Assembly: GCF_024166365.1 (NCBI RefSeq)
Contig: NC_064825.1
Location: 98,594,480-98,658,479, forward strand
From: Elephas maximus indicus
Taxonomy: Eukaryota; Chordata; Mammalia; Proboscidea; Elephantidae
DNA length: 64,000 bases
Direction: 5' to 3'
The notes below the pieces were generated by a model. It searched no databases and was not told the DNA's origin. It saw nothing but the letters and a program-made list of their open reading frames with translations. Position 1 is the first letter of the stretch. Every line of letters starts with the position of its first letter. Position numbers and translations under genes: made by a program. Shown here piece by piece: positions 46,501 to 56,603 of the stretch.

Positions 46501-49500
46501 ACACTATAGGACAGACTAGAACTGCCCCCATAGGGTTTCCAAGGAGCGCTTGGTAGATTTGACTACCGACCTTTTTAGTTAGCAGCCCTTATATATAAGT
46601 AGTCTTAATAAATATTAACAAAACCCAGTGATTAAAAGAACATTATTATAAACTATTATTTAAAAGAAACATTATTAGATTGACTTTTTTAAAATGTAGG
46701 TGCTGCTTATAAGAGAGAAATCTATCACAACCAGAAAGAAACCTTGAAATAAGAACATGGAAAAAGATAAATTGTGTAATACTAATCAAAAAAGATGGTT
46801 TAATATTTTTATAAAATATAAAAGAAATTGAATTTAAGACAAAAAATTAAGGAACAAAGATGATTACTAATAAAAGGAATCATCTACCAATAAAATATAA
46901 TGAACTATGCATTTAACAATAGAGCTCTAAAACAGTTAAACTAAAACAAAATTATAAGAAGAAGCTGACAGTTAATATCAAACACACAAAACTTAGTAAG
47001 ATATGAAGGACCTAAACAATAAAAATAACCTTTCTCTTTTAGTACACTGCACTCAAAAAATAAAGAACATGTGGTAGTTTTTACAAGCATACATTAAACA
47101 TTTATAAAATTAACAATGCATGTTAGCTCTTAAAGGAAGGCTTAGTACATTTCCCAAAATATTTATAACTGAACTACAACGAAGATACCACATTGTAAAA
47201 TTTGAGGGATGTGACTGAAGTAGTATCTTGATTCTAAAGATTGAAAACAAATGAGTAAGAAAAGGATCAAAAGAATAAACCTAAAGGACATGGAAGGAAG
47301 GAAGGAAGGAAGGAAATAATACAGATGAAATGAAAGATTAATGAAATAGAAAAAAAGATGCTGGTTTGAAAAAAAATTAATAGGCAAGAGTGACCAAGAA
47401 AATAAAGTTTGTATAAGATGGGGAATACAGGAACAAAAGGTAGTAACTAAGAACAGAAAGAGGGCTATAATTTAAGACAGAGCAGAGATTTTTTTAAATT
47501 GTAAAAACTAGGTAGCTCAAGTCAAATTTTTTTTTAACTTAAAAAATTGGAGTAATATTCTATAAAGAGATTTTGAAAAATTAACTCAGGAAAAATATTT
47601 TTAAATCTAAAAAAATAACAGCTGTTAGAAAAATTGAGTTGATGAAAATATTTGACACCAGGCCAGATGGTTCAACAGAACGTTTGTACCAAAGTTTCAA
47701 GAGATACACAGAGATTAAATAACCCCATTTTATACAAAGTGTTTTTGCAGAAAAGGAAAAAAATGATAGTACCTCACTGAGTTTTGAGAAGGAAATGGGA
47801 TCTGCATGTAAAGCTTTTGGCACAGTGCCTGGCACATAGTGGGTACTCAGTAGCTGCTATTGTTACTAATATCTTACAGTATTACTGGAGGAGCAGCACT
47901 GGAGAAGTCAATATAAGTAAGACACCTTTGTCTTTCAGTTGAATCATTAGCCACTTTACATCTTAAATTTTGAAATGTTTGCTCCATCACCTGTCCCTGC
48001 TCTACTCTTTGGCAAAGCAGAGGTTTAATACTTGCTGAAACAAACAACTTAAGAAATCACTCTTTAATTTATTGGTAATATAGCCAGTTTTCTGTACCTA
48101 GGATCATTTTGCTATAGTAGGAAATTATTTGAATTTGAAAACAAAGTTAAAGAGATGATATGCTAATGAACAATTCTTCATTTAGGCTGCAGTACTTTGC
48201 AAGGGGCCTGCAGGTTTATATCAGACAACTCCGCTTGGCTCTCCAGGGGAAAACAGGAGAGGCCTTGAAGACAGAAGAGGTAAGAGTACTGGCTCACATC
48301 TCCTAGGGACACTTATATATAATAGCCACTATTTATGACACGTCTTAAATATGAATAATAATTCAGACTGCCACTTCATGTATTGAAATGTAAGATTCGA
48401 CTTTACTTGAATAAATATGAATCTATACTGAAGATAATAGGATTTTAGAAGATTATATTTTGCTATTTGCTAAATTATATAGGAAACCTTTTTTATCACA
48501 GTTGAAATATTTTTGTTTCCAATGTTTTTGAATGGTGTTTGTTACCAAACTAAGGTGATACCAAACGTCTTAGCAGCACATTTAGTTTAATTACTTGGTT
48601 GATGGTTATGATACATTTAACTTCCCCTTTTGGAAACCCAGATACTAACCGACAGTAGAAAAAGAAACTTCCAGTTCTATACCAAATTATAGGTATTTAT
48701 CTTGTAATGTTTGGTTTCCCTGATCTCAGCCACTTTAATCAGTCTCATCCCAGTCTTAATAAAATATTTTACATTTTCGTGATGTCTTCCTACAACTTAA
48801 ACTGGTTTATTTTGAAACTCTTGCGTGAATATGACCTATACCTCATTCACTTTGCAAGTTAATTGTAGATAATACTTTAATATCCCAACCTGTCAAGGGA
48901 ATATAAAGATTACTTGCTTTCTCTGCCATCTCTAGACTTGTTTAGAATAAAGAAATAGGAATAAATCTTATCCATAGATTCAAACCAAAGAATTCTGTAA
49001 CTGTAGAAATCATGCTCAAAGATAGGTATAATTATTCTAGTTCTAAATTGGAATGGAGTGTGCATCATAAAAAGTTACTGGGATTTTCATTTAATTGTTT
49101 TCCCTTTGCAGAACAAGATAAAAGTTGTTGCATTGAAAATAACAAACAATATCAATGTTTTAATCAAGGTAAGTTTTCCTTTCATACTCAGCCTTCCCAG
49201 TTAATTAGAAACAGGTTGTCCAAGTGTTTTTAGATCTGTAACGGTACTTTTTAAGGGGAGATGCTATTGCATTCTTGATGCTTGGCCTTTTAATACTCTG
49301 TATTTTCTCCATTGTCCAGTGAGAGTTCTGTAGCTATTACAAAGTCATACATCATTTCATTTATTTAAAACGTATTGCAGAAAATACTACCGAAACAAAG
49401 GGAGGCATACAAATGTTCTCTTTCCCAAAGCATTGGAACAGATGCCTTTAGACTCAGAAATTTCAGTTACCTAAGTTCTGGTAGGAAACCCTGGTGGTGT

Positions 49501-52500
49501 AGTGCTTAAGTGCTACGGCTGCTAACCAAAGGGTCAGCAGTTCGAATCCGCCAGGCGCTCCTTGGAAATTCTATGGGGCAGTTCTACTCTGTTCTATAGG
49601 GTCGCTATGAGTGGGAATTGACTCGATGGCACTGGGTTTTGCTGGGTAAGTTCTGGTAATTGTCATGCCATTTATTGGGTCCTTTTGAATGATCAGTAAA
49701 ACCCTGATTTGGTTACACTAAGAATGGATAGCTTTGTGTAGCACATGAAATATTTTCCTGTGGTCTTTTCTGTTAACTTGTTTCTGTCATAAGTTGAGAA
49801 TTTTCTGTACTGTAGGCTAGGATATACCTCACCATTAAACCATAATTACCTTTCAGTTCCATTTACTCTCCCTAAGTACCTACTCACTTAAACAAAATAC
49901 TAACAACCTGAGAGAATGAAAAATCACAAAGTGGCCATCATCTGTTACTATATAAATTAACAATATTATAGCCAGGTGGGAGAAAGAAATTGGTATTTGT
50001 AATACCTACAGCATAAAACCTGATAGTAACAAAATTGGGACTAATGGTGTGCCTTCAAGCTAATCTTAAAATCCTATAGAATAATTACTTTCTTTTAGGA
50101 GTTAGGAGAGGGAGGGAAATTTTTCAGAAAAAGCAAAAGTGATAAAGTACTTTATATTGGCTAATTCTTCTGTTTATCTGTGTACTGAACTTAGGTTTTA
50201 TATTGTAGGAGGTGATTCCTATCAGTACCTTCATTTTAACCATGGAAAAAACTCAGTTTACCTTTATCTACTTTTACTTTGATAAAATAAAAATTAGGGG
50301 AGAGCTAGTAAGAAATGTTATTTAAATACTAAGAGTAAATACGCTTAAGAATCCATTTATAATTTTGTGGCTATTATGAGGTTATAGTATTTCAAATCTG
50401 GATTATCTTAACATTCAAAATTAGTAAACATTTGCATTTTTACTACACAGTGATCATTTGGTATTTAAGTCTTGTGGATTTTTCCTTTATTGCCAATGTA
50501 TAAATTTTTGAGGAGACAGAAAAAAATGTTTAGCCAGGCCTTTAAAATCTGAGTGCAAAGGAGGGTGCAGATCCCACCACGGCAGTTTCCTTGAAGCATC
50601 CCAGTGACTGCGTCCGTGCAGAGGACAGTGCGTATGGCAGCCTGTCTATTAAAGTTGATCAATGTTGGTATTTTATCCTGAAACTTGAAATGACACTTAG
50701 AAACAAACATAACTGCAGATTCCTAAGCGACGCCACAAAACGCAGTTAATGAGGAAATAGGTATAATTTGTAAACAAAATCCTCCCTGCTTGCTTTTCTG
50801 CTGCAGTGTTATTTAGGTCCTTGTTTTAGTCACCGCAATAACAACGGGAAGGTTAAGCTAAAGTTTCCTCTCCTGAAATTCTCTTTAAGGTGTGTCTCCA
50901 TTTACTACTCTCATCACTACTCCCTCCTACCACCAAATATATTATAAATCTTTCATCCATTTTGTCCCTGTAGGATCTCTTTCACATTCCGCCTTCTTAT
51001 AAGAGCACAGTGACATTATCCTGGAAACCTGTACAGAAGGTTGAGCTGGGGTAAGAAATAGATTTAAAAGAGATTTGAGTTATAATTTTTATGATTTATA
51101 AACCTGAAAAACTGAATTTGGGTGTTACATTTACTGTACAAAATATACATTATTAGTTAAATGATTTTTTTATAAAATATTAAAACATGACTTAAAATAT
51201 AAAATCTTACTCCAGTGTTTCTAAAATAAACTAGAAGAATACAACCCTGGAACTTTCAAGTTTGTTTGTACTCCTAAGTAACTAGACTTTTCTGACGAGT
51301 TTAATATTATGAATCACTTCCATATGGTCTATGCAACTGCATAATTCAGCTTATTTTAAAATCTTGTAAATGCCCTCTGATAATGTCTACATAACCAAGC
51401 CACAGTTAATTTGATCACATCAGACAGCTGTTTCCTCTTTTCAGTTGTGACTGTCGTCTTTACTAGCTGATAAGCTAAATTATAAACGTATCGCTAGCCT
51501 CTGGTATAACAGGATGCTTTCTATTGCTGTTCTTCCTACCGTTACAGGCAGAAGAGAGCAAATGAAGATGCAACTTCAGGTTCGCCACCCAAGAAGCCTA
51601 CGGCAGGACCAAAGAGGGACGCCAGACAAATTTATAATCCTCCCAGCGGGAAATATAGCAGCAATTTGGGCAACTTTAATTATGGTGAGCGTTTCCGTTT
51701 GGGTACAAGCAATACGTGAGATGAGGCAGAAATTGCGTTGTACTTGATTTTAACATTAAAATCTATATTGACTGTATCATAGCTCTTTCAGATGACTTTT
51801 CTGAATTAGCTTGGGAAAACAGCTTATCTCACTTCTCTCTAACCCACCCACCCTTGTGGGCCCGCTGGAACTGAGCATGCAACACTAAGGACTTAGAAAA
51901 ACATGCCTCTTGGATTCGGTGGACCCAAAACAAAGAAAGAAAGGAAGTTGCCATCAACCACCCATTCCTTGTCTGCCTATTCTAGCTTCAAGGCAAGATA
52001 TTCTTACATTTTGTTCATTCTCCCTTAGGGATAGATATGGCTTCTGGCAAGTGTTATTAATGATCCTTCTCGGACGATGTCTAGCCTGTTGCTGTCCTCT
52101 CATCTTTAGTTAATTCAAAAAGAGAAGCCATAAAAGTGGCGTCAAACGTTAAAGCATCATCTGATACAGAAGATGTATTCCATTGCAGTCTTTTCCCCTC
52201 TGTCCAGAGTGCAGTCTTCCTAGCAATGCTTTCCACTCCCCTTTAACCATTAGAGCTGGCAAAGTTTCCACTGATCCCTTTTCTCCCCCCGCAGTTCAAT
52301 CAGAAGTGAAGTTTGTCTCTCATTGGCTTATTTTCTTGTAGATTCTTTTAAAGAAGAATGGACAAAAATAATACTGACTTAGCTCCTTATCTTGCTTAGG
52401 AAGACAGTTTAATACTACTAGTGACCAAACATGGCTTGTGGTTGGTCTCGATTACCAGTCAAAATTAATTCTGAAGTATTTATTCAAAAGAGTACATTCT

Positions 52501-55500
52501 AAACCAGAATATACTCTCAATAATTCTATTTCAAAGGTGAGATAATAGGAACTTTTATATTCCTATAGAGATTAACCCTGCAATTGGGGTGCTTGTTATA
52601 AATTGATTGCGAAGCAGTTTTAAGTTTAAACTAATTCCGTTCAGATCCAAATTCCAATGACATTTTTTAATGAGATGAAGAAACAAATCACCAACTTCAC
52701 ATGGAAGGGAAAGAGGTCCCAGATAAGTAAAGCATTACAGAAAAAAGAACAGAGTGAGAGGCCTCACACTACCTGATTTTAGAACCTATTATACCACAAC
52801 AGTAGTCAAAACAGCCTGGTACTGGTACAACAACAGATACATAGACCAATGGTACAGAATTGAGAATCCAGACATAAATCCACCTACATATGAGCAGCTG
52901 ATATTTGACAAAGGCCCAAAGCCTGTTAAATAGGGAGAAGACAGTCTCTTCAACAAATGATGCTGGCATAACCGGGTATCCATCTGCAAAAAAACGAAAC
53001 AAGACCCCATACCTCACACTGTGTACAAAAACTAACTCAAAATGTATCCAAGACCTAAATATAAACTCTAAAATGATAAACATCGTGGAAGAAAAAATAG
53101 AGACAACTCTAGGAGCCCTAATACATGGCACAAACAGTATAAAAAACATTACTAACAGTGTACAACCACCAGAAGAGAAACTACATCACTGGGAGCTCCT
53201 AAAAAGCAAACACTGATGCTCATCCAAAGACTTCACCAAAAGAGTAAAAAGGTTACCTGCAGACTGGGAAAAAGTTTTTGGCTCCGGCAAATCCAATCAG
53301 CGTCTAATCTCTAAAATCTACATGATACTGCAAAAACAACAAAAAGACAACCCAATTAAACTAATTCTGATTCTACTTACTGTACAGTAGAAGCAAGATC
53401 TTTGTTAAGTGTTTTATATTTGGCAGTTTAATATGATCACAGTGAGTAACATTTTGGAGAGTTTTTTTGACTTTATCACCCATACAATTGAAAACAGCTC
53501 TCGGTACTGTAGTTGAGAATTGGTGAACTTAATGTACTTCAATATTCTGCTACCTTTCTTATGTCCTTTCCTTAGGATCATGCTTCTTAACTGAGGTACC
53601 AGTGCCCTTCAGGGAACTGACAATATGGAAAAAGGAGACACATGATGCACTTTCTTTTCCCGGGGTGTCAGTTCTGCTCCAAAATTGGGAGAAATGTTTT
53701 TTTTTATTATTAAATCTTTAATACATAGATTTTGTTACCCACATTTAGCAAAATCATCATAATTCTACTTTTCCATAGCAACAAAACTCATGTTGTATTT
53801 AGTTCTTCTTACTATATAAGGAGTTCGCCAGTAACCCATAAACACCAAACATTCTATGTTTTGTGATTTGTGTCTTTCATCTTTTATCCTTTTGGAATAT
53901 GAAAATAATTTTTACAGTATAATTTTAACTAGAAGCAGTGGTTTTTTAAAAAATTAGTAATATAAGCTAGAAACCATTGAAAAGATCCTGGAAATACAAA
54001 CTAGCCCTTCAAGATGAAGCCCTTTAAAAAGAAAATTTAGTCAATCCCCACACTGTAGAAATGGCTGCGTTATTTGGTGATTAAAAAGAAATAGCCAATA
54101 TAAAAAAAAGTGATCATATCTAATAATAGTGTATTTCATATACTCATTAGATGTAGCTCAACAATTGAGGTTAACTTAGTTCTTGACATTGGAATTGGTT
54201 TGAAAGGGTAGAATTTTATAGTCTGTTGTTATATGCATAATAATTACAAATATGAAATAGATGCTAATTTGTTAAGTGCATTCATTTAACTGAAAAATGG
54301 AAAATGAAGATTTTATCATGAATATGGTGGTACCAATGGGGAAAAAATATGCAGACATATGCAGAGATGGGGCCAAGTCTAGAGAGTCAGAAATGCAGGA
54401 GTCATGGCCCACATAAGGCCTGAGTGTCCCCACAGTCACTGCATCCATCAACTGAGAGTATCTTGCCCTCAAAGAGACTACCTCTGATTTCTGAATATGT
54501 TCACTAGAATAATATGATTTCATTTTAAAATAGTTGACATAATAGTCAACTTAGAACAATGGCATGACATGAGAGGTAACTTTGAATCAGAGGTCTAGTT
54601 ACTTCTCTGAGTCTGGGTTGAATTACTTTTCCTTGTGGAGGAAAAAAGACATGAAAACATCACCCAAGTGACTATATTTCTAGCTGTTATGACAAAGGAT
54701 GGGTTGCAAAGTTGTCTTAATAGATATTTTTTCAAGCCTCCAATGTTTCAATCAAAAACAGCAACCCCAAGCTCTTTTTATTGCTCCTGACAAGATTGCT
54801 GCAAGGAGAAAGTTTGAAAGTTCAAGAAAAAGATTTGATCCCTGAAATGAAGAGTTTGAGACTTCTACTTCATTTAAGTATGATGAAAAGTACAGCCTTG
54901 GTGATAACTTCAGTAGGCTTTCTTCACTGGGAAGACTCTTGAGGAATATTTCTCTGGAACTATAAGAGAGACAGACCAATGCATCAAAGACTTTCATGTT
55001 ACCGTATGACACAAGTGACTTGATGTTTCAGCAAAAGGGATGCTTGATTTCCAGTAGTAAGCCAGACACTGTATGTGTACATAACACTTCCTTGGCAGCA
55101 CTCTGTGCAGCTCACAAAAGTATTGGCATTTCTACGTACATTAACGTGAGTCCCATTCCTGAAATACTGTGACTGAAACAAAATTGTCATTCAAAAGGTA
55201 CATTTTTCATTCTAGCCTAATTCTTCAAAATTGATCATTAATAGTCTAAGATAGTTTATAAATGTGGCACTGACTTTTAAAACCCAATGGCTTTTCTGTT
55301 AATTCCACATTAAGTATAGCAATTTTTATAGTTTCATTAACTATCTTTGGTAGTGGTAGGCACCGAAATACAAACTAGAAGTGTTATAATTTTCATAACA
55401 TTGTCACCTTAAAACAACTTTACTAATGGCATATTTAACTGAGCACCTTCCATGAATGTATTTGGCACCTTCCACATGCGCTGCCCTGGTTTTATGTACA

Positions 55501-55714
55501 AAATGAACTTGGACCAGTTCTGCTTTTATTGGGCCTATTGCCACATTCAGAGCTACGAGCTACATTTCTTCTGTGTTTACTGTACCATGAAGTCCCGAGC
55601 AAGACCTAAACCCTTGTTCGCTTTTTCTTAGAGCAGAGAGGAGCCTTCAGGGGAAATAGAGGTGGCCGAGGTTGGGGAGCCCGAGGAAATCGTAGTCGGG
55701 GAAGACTCTACTGA
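28464..55714 (+). CDS. API5: API5, apoptosis inhibitor 5 (whole gene, 14 coding exons)
   Basis: The joined exons encode 524 residues starting [20 protein letters not shown] and ending in an RGG-type tail ([10 protein letters not shown]). The length equals the usual long mammalian isoform. Known for the family: API5 is a nuclear scaffold of HEAT repeats (N-terminal half) and ARM-like repeats (to about residue 360), a leucine-rich zipper-like helix near 370-391 that contacts Acinus, and a basic nuclear signal; it suppresses E2F1-driven apoptosis, binds FGF2 and associates with mRNA-export factors. Seen here: exon 7 opens with Lys251, the residue whose acetylation is reported to stabilise the protein. 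The basic cluster ([20 protein letters not shown]) lies at about 453-480. Differences from the human protein as I remember it are few and conservative (Ser27, Ser271/Ser272, Leu for Ile near 451, Asn-Glu-Asp-Ala in the basic linker). The start is the first ATG after the CpG island, with A at -3. No break is visible. Confidence 0.98.
29035..29190 (+). repeat. L2 3' end
   Basis: GTGTACCAGGCAGGCACTGT, GGTACAAGATAGAAAGATC, AGGGATAAACAAATAAG follow L2. Confidence 0.7.
29376..29515 (+). repeat. Intron 1 duplication, unit 1
   Basis: Matches 30104-30242 at most positions (AAGAACCAGGCTCTTCCTGA, AAAGAAATCCTATCCCATAT). Units start about 728 bases apart. Confidence 0.8.
30104..30242 (+). repeat. Intron 1 duplication, unit 2
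   Basis: Partner of 29376-29515 (GAGAACCAGGCTCTCCCTGT, TAAGAAATCCTATGCCACAT). Confidence 0.8.
30400..30550 (+). repeat. AfroSINE, short form (API5 intron 1)
   Basis: GTGCGCAATGGTTAAACGCT to GACAGCAGTGGGTTTTTTA. Confidence 0.9.
31038..31208 (+). repeat. AfroSINE, short form (API5 intron 1)
   Basis: GGAGCCCTGGTGGTGCAGTG to CAGTGGGTTTCGTTTGGG. Confidence 0.93.
32435..33317 (+). mobile_element. L1 3' end (ancient L1M type), split by an AfroSINE
   Basis: End of ORF2 (GAATGGCAGTGATCGAAAAA, GGTGTTGGCAAGGTTGTGGA, CCATTTGACCCAGTTATTCC) and 3' UTR. Target duplication GCTGACTTTT at 32425-32434 and 33321-33330. A TA/CA run lies at 32776-32803. Confidence 0.88.
32930..33095 (-). repeat. AfroSINE, short form, nested in L1
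   Basis: CCGTTGCTGTCAAGTCAATT to CACCACAGGGTTTCC; AAGCAAATA occurs on both sides as target duplication. Confidence 0.93.
34075..34310 (+). repeat. MIR
   Basis: GGTCCTGGATCTGCTGCTTA, CTGAGCCTTGGTTTTCTCAT, TTTCAGTAAATGTTGCTAAT. Confidence 0.85.
34793..35006 (+). repeat. AfroSINE, long form
   Basis: GGTCCCTGAATGGTGCAGAT, ATTACATCTGAGAAAATCCT, ACTCAATGGCAATGGGTT. Confidence 0.9.
35214..35406 (+). repeat. AfroSINE, long form
   Basis: AAGGAGCCCTGGTGGTGCAG, GTCTGCTTCTGTAGAGATGT, tail AAGTAGGTTTGGTTTGG. GTATTTA occurs on both sides. Confidence 0.93.
35661..35806 (-). repeat. AfroSINE, head trimmed
   Basis: AACCAAACCCGTTGCTGTCC to GACGTTTTGGTTAGCCC. Inverted relative to the copy at 35214, 255 bases away. 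Confidence 0.9.
36224..37320 (+). mobile_element. L1 3' end, afrotherian type, one-unit version
   Basis: ORF2 end (GGGTGAATCTGGAGGGCGTT) and the long 3' UTR (CCACACAGAAAGACAATTTT, CTAATTTGCTCTGTAAAC). AGAGGTTAA at 36211 and 37321 is the target duplication in the MaLR LTR. Confidence 0.85.
36396..36436 (+). repeat. AfroSINE/RTE tail inside the L1 3' UTR
   Basis: TCTCTATGAGTTGGAATCAG and CTCGACGGCACTGGGTT, a short tail with no head. Confidence 0.75.
38593..38754 (+). CDS. API5: API5 coding exon 2
   Basis: Encodes residues 24-77 ([15 protein letters not shown] to [10 protein letters not shown]). A long pyrimidine tract and TTTTAG acceptor precede it and a GTAAGT donor follows. The frame is kept from exon 1. 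Residue 27 is Ser; I recall Ala in human. Confidence 0.97.
39858..39951 (+). CDS. API5: API5 coding exon 3
   Basis: Encodes residues 78-108 plus the first base of codon 109 ([20 protein letters not shown] onward, to LLQT). Acceptor CTTAG, donor GTAGGG. The donor splits the Asp109 codon after base 1, which exon 4 completes. Confidence 0.97.
40421..40486 (+). CDS. API5: API5 coding exon 4
   Basis: Encodes residues 109-130 plus one base of codon 131 ([22 protein letters not shown]). Acceptor TTATTCAG, donor GTAAGA. It is short (66 nt), still within the HEAT-repeat half. Confidence 0.97.
41048..41199 (+). CDS. API5: API5 coding exon 5
   Basis: Encodes residues 131-181 ([20 protein letters not shown] onward, to ILTESKK). 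Acceptor TGTGCAG after a T-rich tract, donor GTAAGC. It restores phase 0. Confidence 0.97.
41440..41840 (+). repeat. L2 3' part split by an AfroSINE
   Basis: TTCAGGAAACTCCTTGATCC at left; CAGGAGACTGTCAGCTCTTT and GAGAGCACAAGGCCATGC at right. Confidence 0.75.
41521..41685 (-). repeat. AfroSINE, short form (API5 intron 5)
   Basis: CCCATTGCCATTGTGTTGCT to CACCACCAGGACTTC; TTCTCCCATA(G) / TTCTCCCATCA flanks suggest the target copy. Confidence 0.92.
42376..42407 (+). repeat. AfroSINE tail fragment
   Basis: CGAGTCAGAATCAACAGCAG then TGGGTTTTTTG. Confidence 0.65.
42630..42836 (+). CDS. API5: API5 coding exon 6
   Basis: Encodes residues 182-250 ([20 protein letters not shown] onward, to TRQAVPLFS). 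At 207 nt it is the longest coding exon. Acceptor TTTGCAG, donor GTAAGC. It spans the join between the HEAT and ARM-like halves. Confidence 0.97.
43319..43423 (+). CDS. API5: API5 coding exon 7 (begins at Lys251)
   Basis: Encodes residues 251-285 ([20 protein letters not shown], then [15 protein letters not shown]). The first codon is Lys251, reported as an acetylation site that controls API5 stability. Residues 271-272 are Ser-Ser; I recall Gly-Thr in human. Acceptor TTTTTTCAG, donor GTAAGG. Confidence 0.97.
44330..44470 (+). repeat. MIR (API5 intron 7)
   Basis: TGAGATCTGGGTTTTAGGGT, TTTGCTAAGTCACATAATC, CTTCAGTTTCCTCAAATG. Confidence 0.75.
44618..44707 (+). CDS. API5: API5 coding exon 8
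   Basis: Encodes residues 286-315 ([20 protein letters not shown], then [10 protein letters not shown]). Both ends are in phase 0. Acceptor GTTTTAG, donor GTAAGA. Confidence 0.97.
45480..45650 (+). repeat. MIR (API5 intron 8)
   Basis: AATGTAGTGGTTGAAAGAAT, CTAAGCTCTCTGAACCTCAA, ATAAATATTAGGTACTTTC, followed by an AGT run. Confidence 0.8.
45863..46044 (+). CDS. API5: API5 coding exon 9
   Basis: Encodes residues 316-375 plus two bases of Arg376 ([20 protein letters not shown] onward, to [11 protein letters not shown]). It holds the acidic linker and the first part of the leucine-rich helix known as the zipper. Donor GTAATG. Confidence 0.97.
46460..46590 (-). repeat. AfroSINE, head trimmed (API5 intron 9)
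   Basis: AAATCAAACCCATTGCTGTC to TTTTTAGTTAGCAGCCC, next to an AT repeat at 46438-46458. Confidence 0.92.
47292..47316 (+). repeat. GGAA microsatellite
   Basis: Six GGAA-type units (GGAAGGAAGGAAGGAAGGAA). GGAA arrays can bind ETS factors. Confidence 0.9.
47785..47880 (+). repeat. MIR 3' end
   Basis: CACAGTGCCTGGCACATAGT then GGGTACTCAGTAGCTGC. Confidence 0.75.
48186..48279 (+). CDS. API5: API5 coding exon 10
   Basis: Completes Arg376 and encodes to residue 407 ([20 protein letters not shown], then [11 protein letters not shown]). Leucines spaced along [19 protein letters not shown] make up the zipper-like helix that contacts Acinus in the family. Donor GTAAGA. Confidence 0.97.
49112..49168 (+). 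CDS. API5: API5 coding exon 11
   Basis: Encodes residues 408-426 ([19 protein letters not shown]). It is the shortest coding exon after exon 4 (57 nt), in phase 0 at both ends, so skipping it would keep the frame. Acceptor TTTGCAG, donor GTAAGT. Confidence 0.96.
49484..49646 (+). repeat. AfroSINE, short form (API5 intron 11)
   Basis: Complete copy with a perfect 12-base target duplication TAAGTTCTGGTA at 49472-49483 and 49647-49658. Little diverged, so among the younger copies here. Confidence 0.95.
50974..51050 (+). CDS. API5: API5 coding exon 12
   Basis: Encodes residues 427-451 plus two bases of codon 452 ([20 protein letters not shown], then QKVEL). Acceptor CCTGTAG, donor GTAAGA. It leads into the basic nuclear-targeting segment. 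Confidence 0.97.
51548..51684 (+). CDS. API5: API5 coding exon 13
   Basis: Encodes residues 452-497 plus one base of codon 498. It carries the bipartite basic nuclear signal ([16 protein letters not shown], then AGPKRDARQ) and continues to SSNLGNFNY. Acceptor GTTACAG, donor GTGAGC. The linker differs from the human form I recall at several Ser/Thr/Pro positions. Confidence 0.97.
51685..55631 (+). other. API5: API5 intron 13
   Basis: Holds an internal L1 ORF2 fragment (52640-53365). The rest (51700-52630 and 53370-55600) is unassigned unique-looking sequence. Confidence 0.8.
52640..53365 (+). mobile_element. L1 ORF2 internal fragment (API5 intron 13)
   Basis: Degenerate ORF2 C-terminal region (reads near [40 protein letters not shown]). 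It has no 3' UTR or A-tail, so it is an internal remnant. Confidence 0.88.
55632..55714 (+). CDS. API5: API5 last coding exon (14)
   Basis: Encodes residues 498-524 ([20 protein letters not shown], then RSRGRLY) and the TGA stop at 55712. The RG/RGG-rich tail is a likely arginine-methylation and RNA-contact segment (inference). Acceptor TTCTTAG. The exon continues into the 3' UTR. Confidence 0.97.
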
Positions 55715-56597
55715 GTAAGACCTCACACTCTTCAGCATTGTCATGAGCTCACTATGCTTAAATTCTACTGCTTGCTGGATTGCCGGGGATGTCCCTCTAA
55801 AAGGACTGCTGCCTTCAGCTAAAAATTTAATGTTCTTTATACCTTTGTATGTATGATCTACTTTTGTAACAGACCATGGTTATGTCCAAGGTAAAACCAC
55901 AGCGATATTTTTGGATGCTTTATCAGCAATCTTGACTTGTTTTTGCAATATCATCATTATTCAGACTTCATTTTGTACATCTTTTACTTTAAACATCTTG
56001 ATAATTTGTTGAGAGCAAAATGTAATGAAATTTGGTCTATCGCTGATAACTGGTAAAGATCATCAGTTTTGAAAGGTTACCCATTTCCCTCTCGCCTCTG
56101 CCTTATTTTATTGCCCAGTATGTGGAGAAGAGTAATGGTCAATCTCAACATTTTATTTTTGTTGTTTTTTAATACAGTTGCTAGGCAACGGTGCAAGCAT
56201 TCTCACCTAGGGTAATAGGAGCAAAATACTTTTCAGCTTTCTTAAAATGTAGAAGTGACGTTACATTTTTAGGAGGAAGCAAGTTACTTTGCACTGTTTA
56301 CATAGCTCTTCTCCATATATTGATGTAAACTTTTGAATATGGAATCTTACTATTGAGAATAGAAATGTGTATGTATAATATACGTACATAGCATATATAT
56401 GTAAGTATATATATGCATGCTGTGAAACTTGACTACACAACATAAATCATTATTTTAAATTCCAGGGACGGGTAGTCTTTGACACAGTGATTATCCTTCT
56501 GAGACTGAATCCATTACTGACTTGTCATCTCGATGTTTTTCCCCCGGGAGTGAGGAATTTTGAGTCAGTTGCACCTACATGATTACTGTTACTTAAA

Positions 56598-56603
56598 AAT
56601 AAA
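56598..56603 (+). terminator. API5: Proximal polyadenylation signal, API5
   Basis: Canonical AATAAA about 885 nt after the stop. It would give a shorter 3' UTR by alternative polyadenylation; use is inferred. Confidence 0.5.

Larger units (their letters stand above)
42837..50973 (+). other. API5: API5 introns 6-11
   Basis: Intron 7 has MIR sequence near 44330, intron 8 a MIR at 45480, and intron 9 an AfroSINE at 46460, a GGAA run at 47292 and a MIR end at 47785. Intron 11 has one AfroSINE. Introns 6 and 10 show nothing I can name. 46600-47780 is very A-rich and unassigned. Confidence 0.75.

Noticed and set aside
50465-50710. 81-codon minus-strand frame in API5 intron 11
   Set aside because: No match to a protein I know, no splice context and no poly-A tail that would mark a processed pseudogene.
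54272-55190. Three minus-strand frames in API5 intron 13 that could be a pseudogene
   Set aside because: I could not recognise any parent protein on either strand and saw no tail or target duplication.
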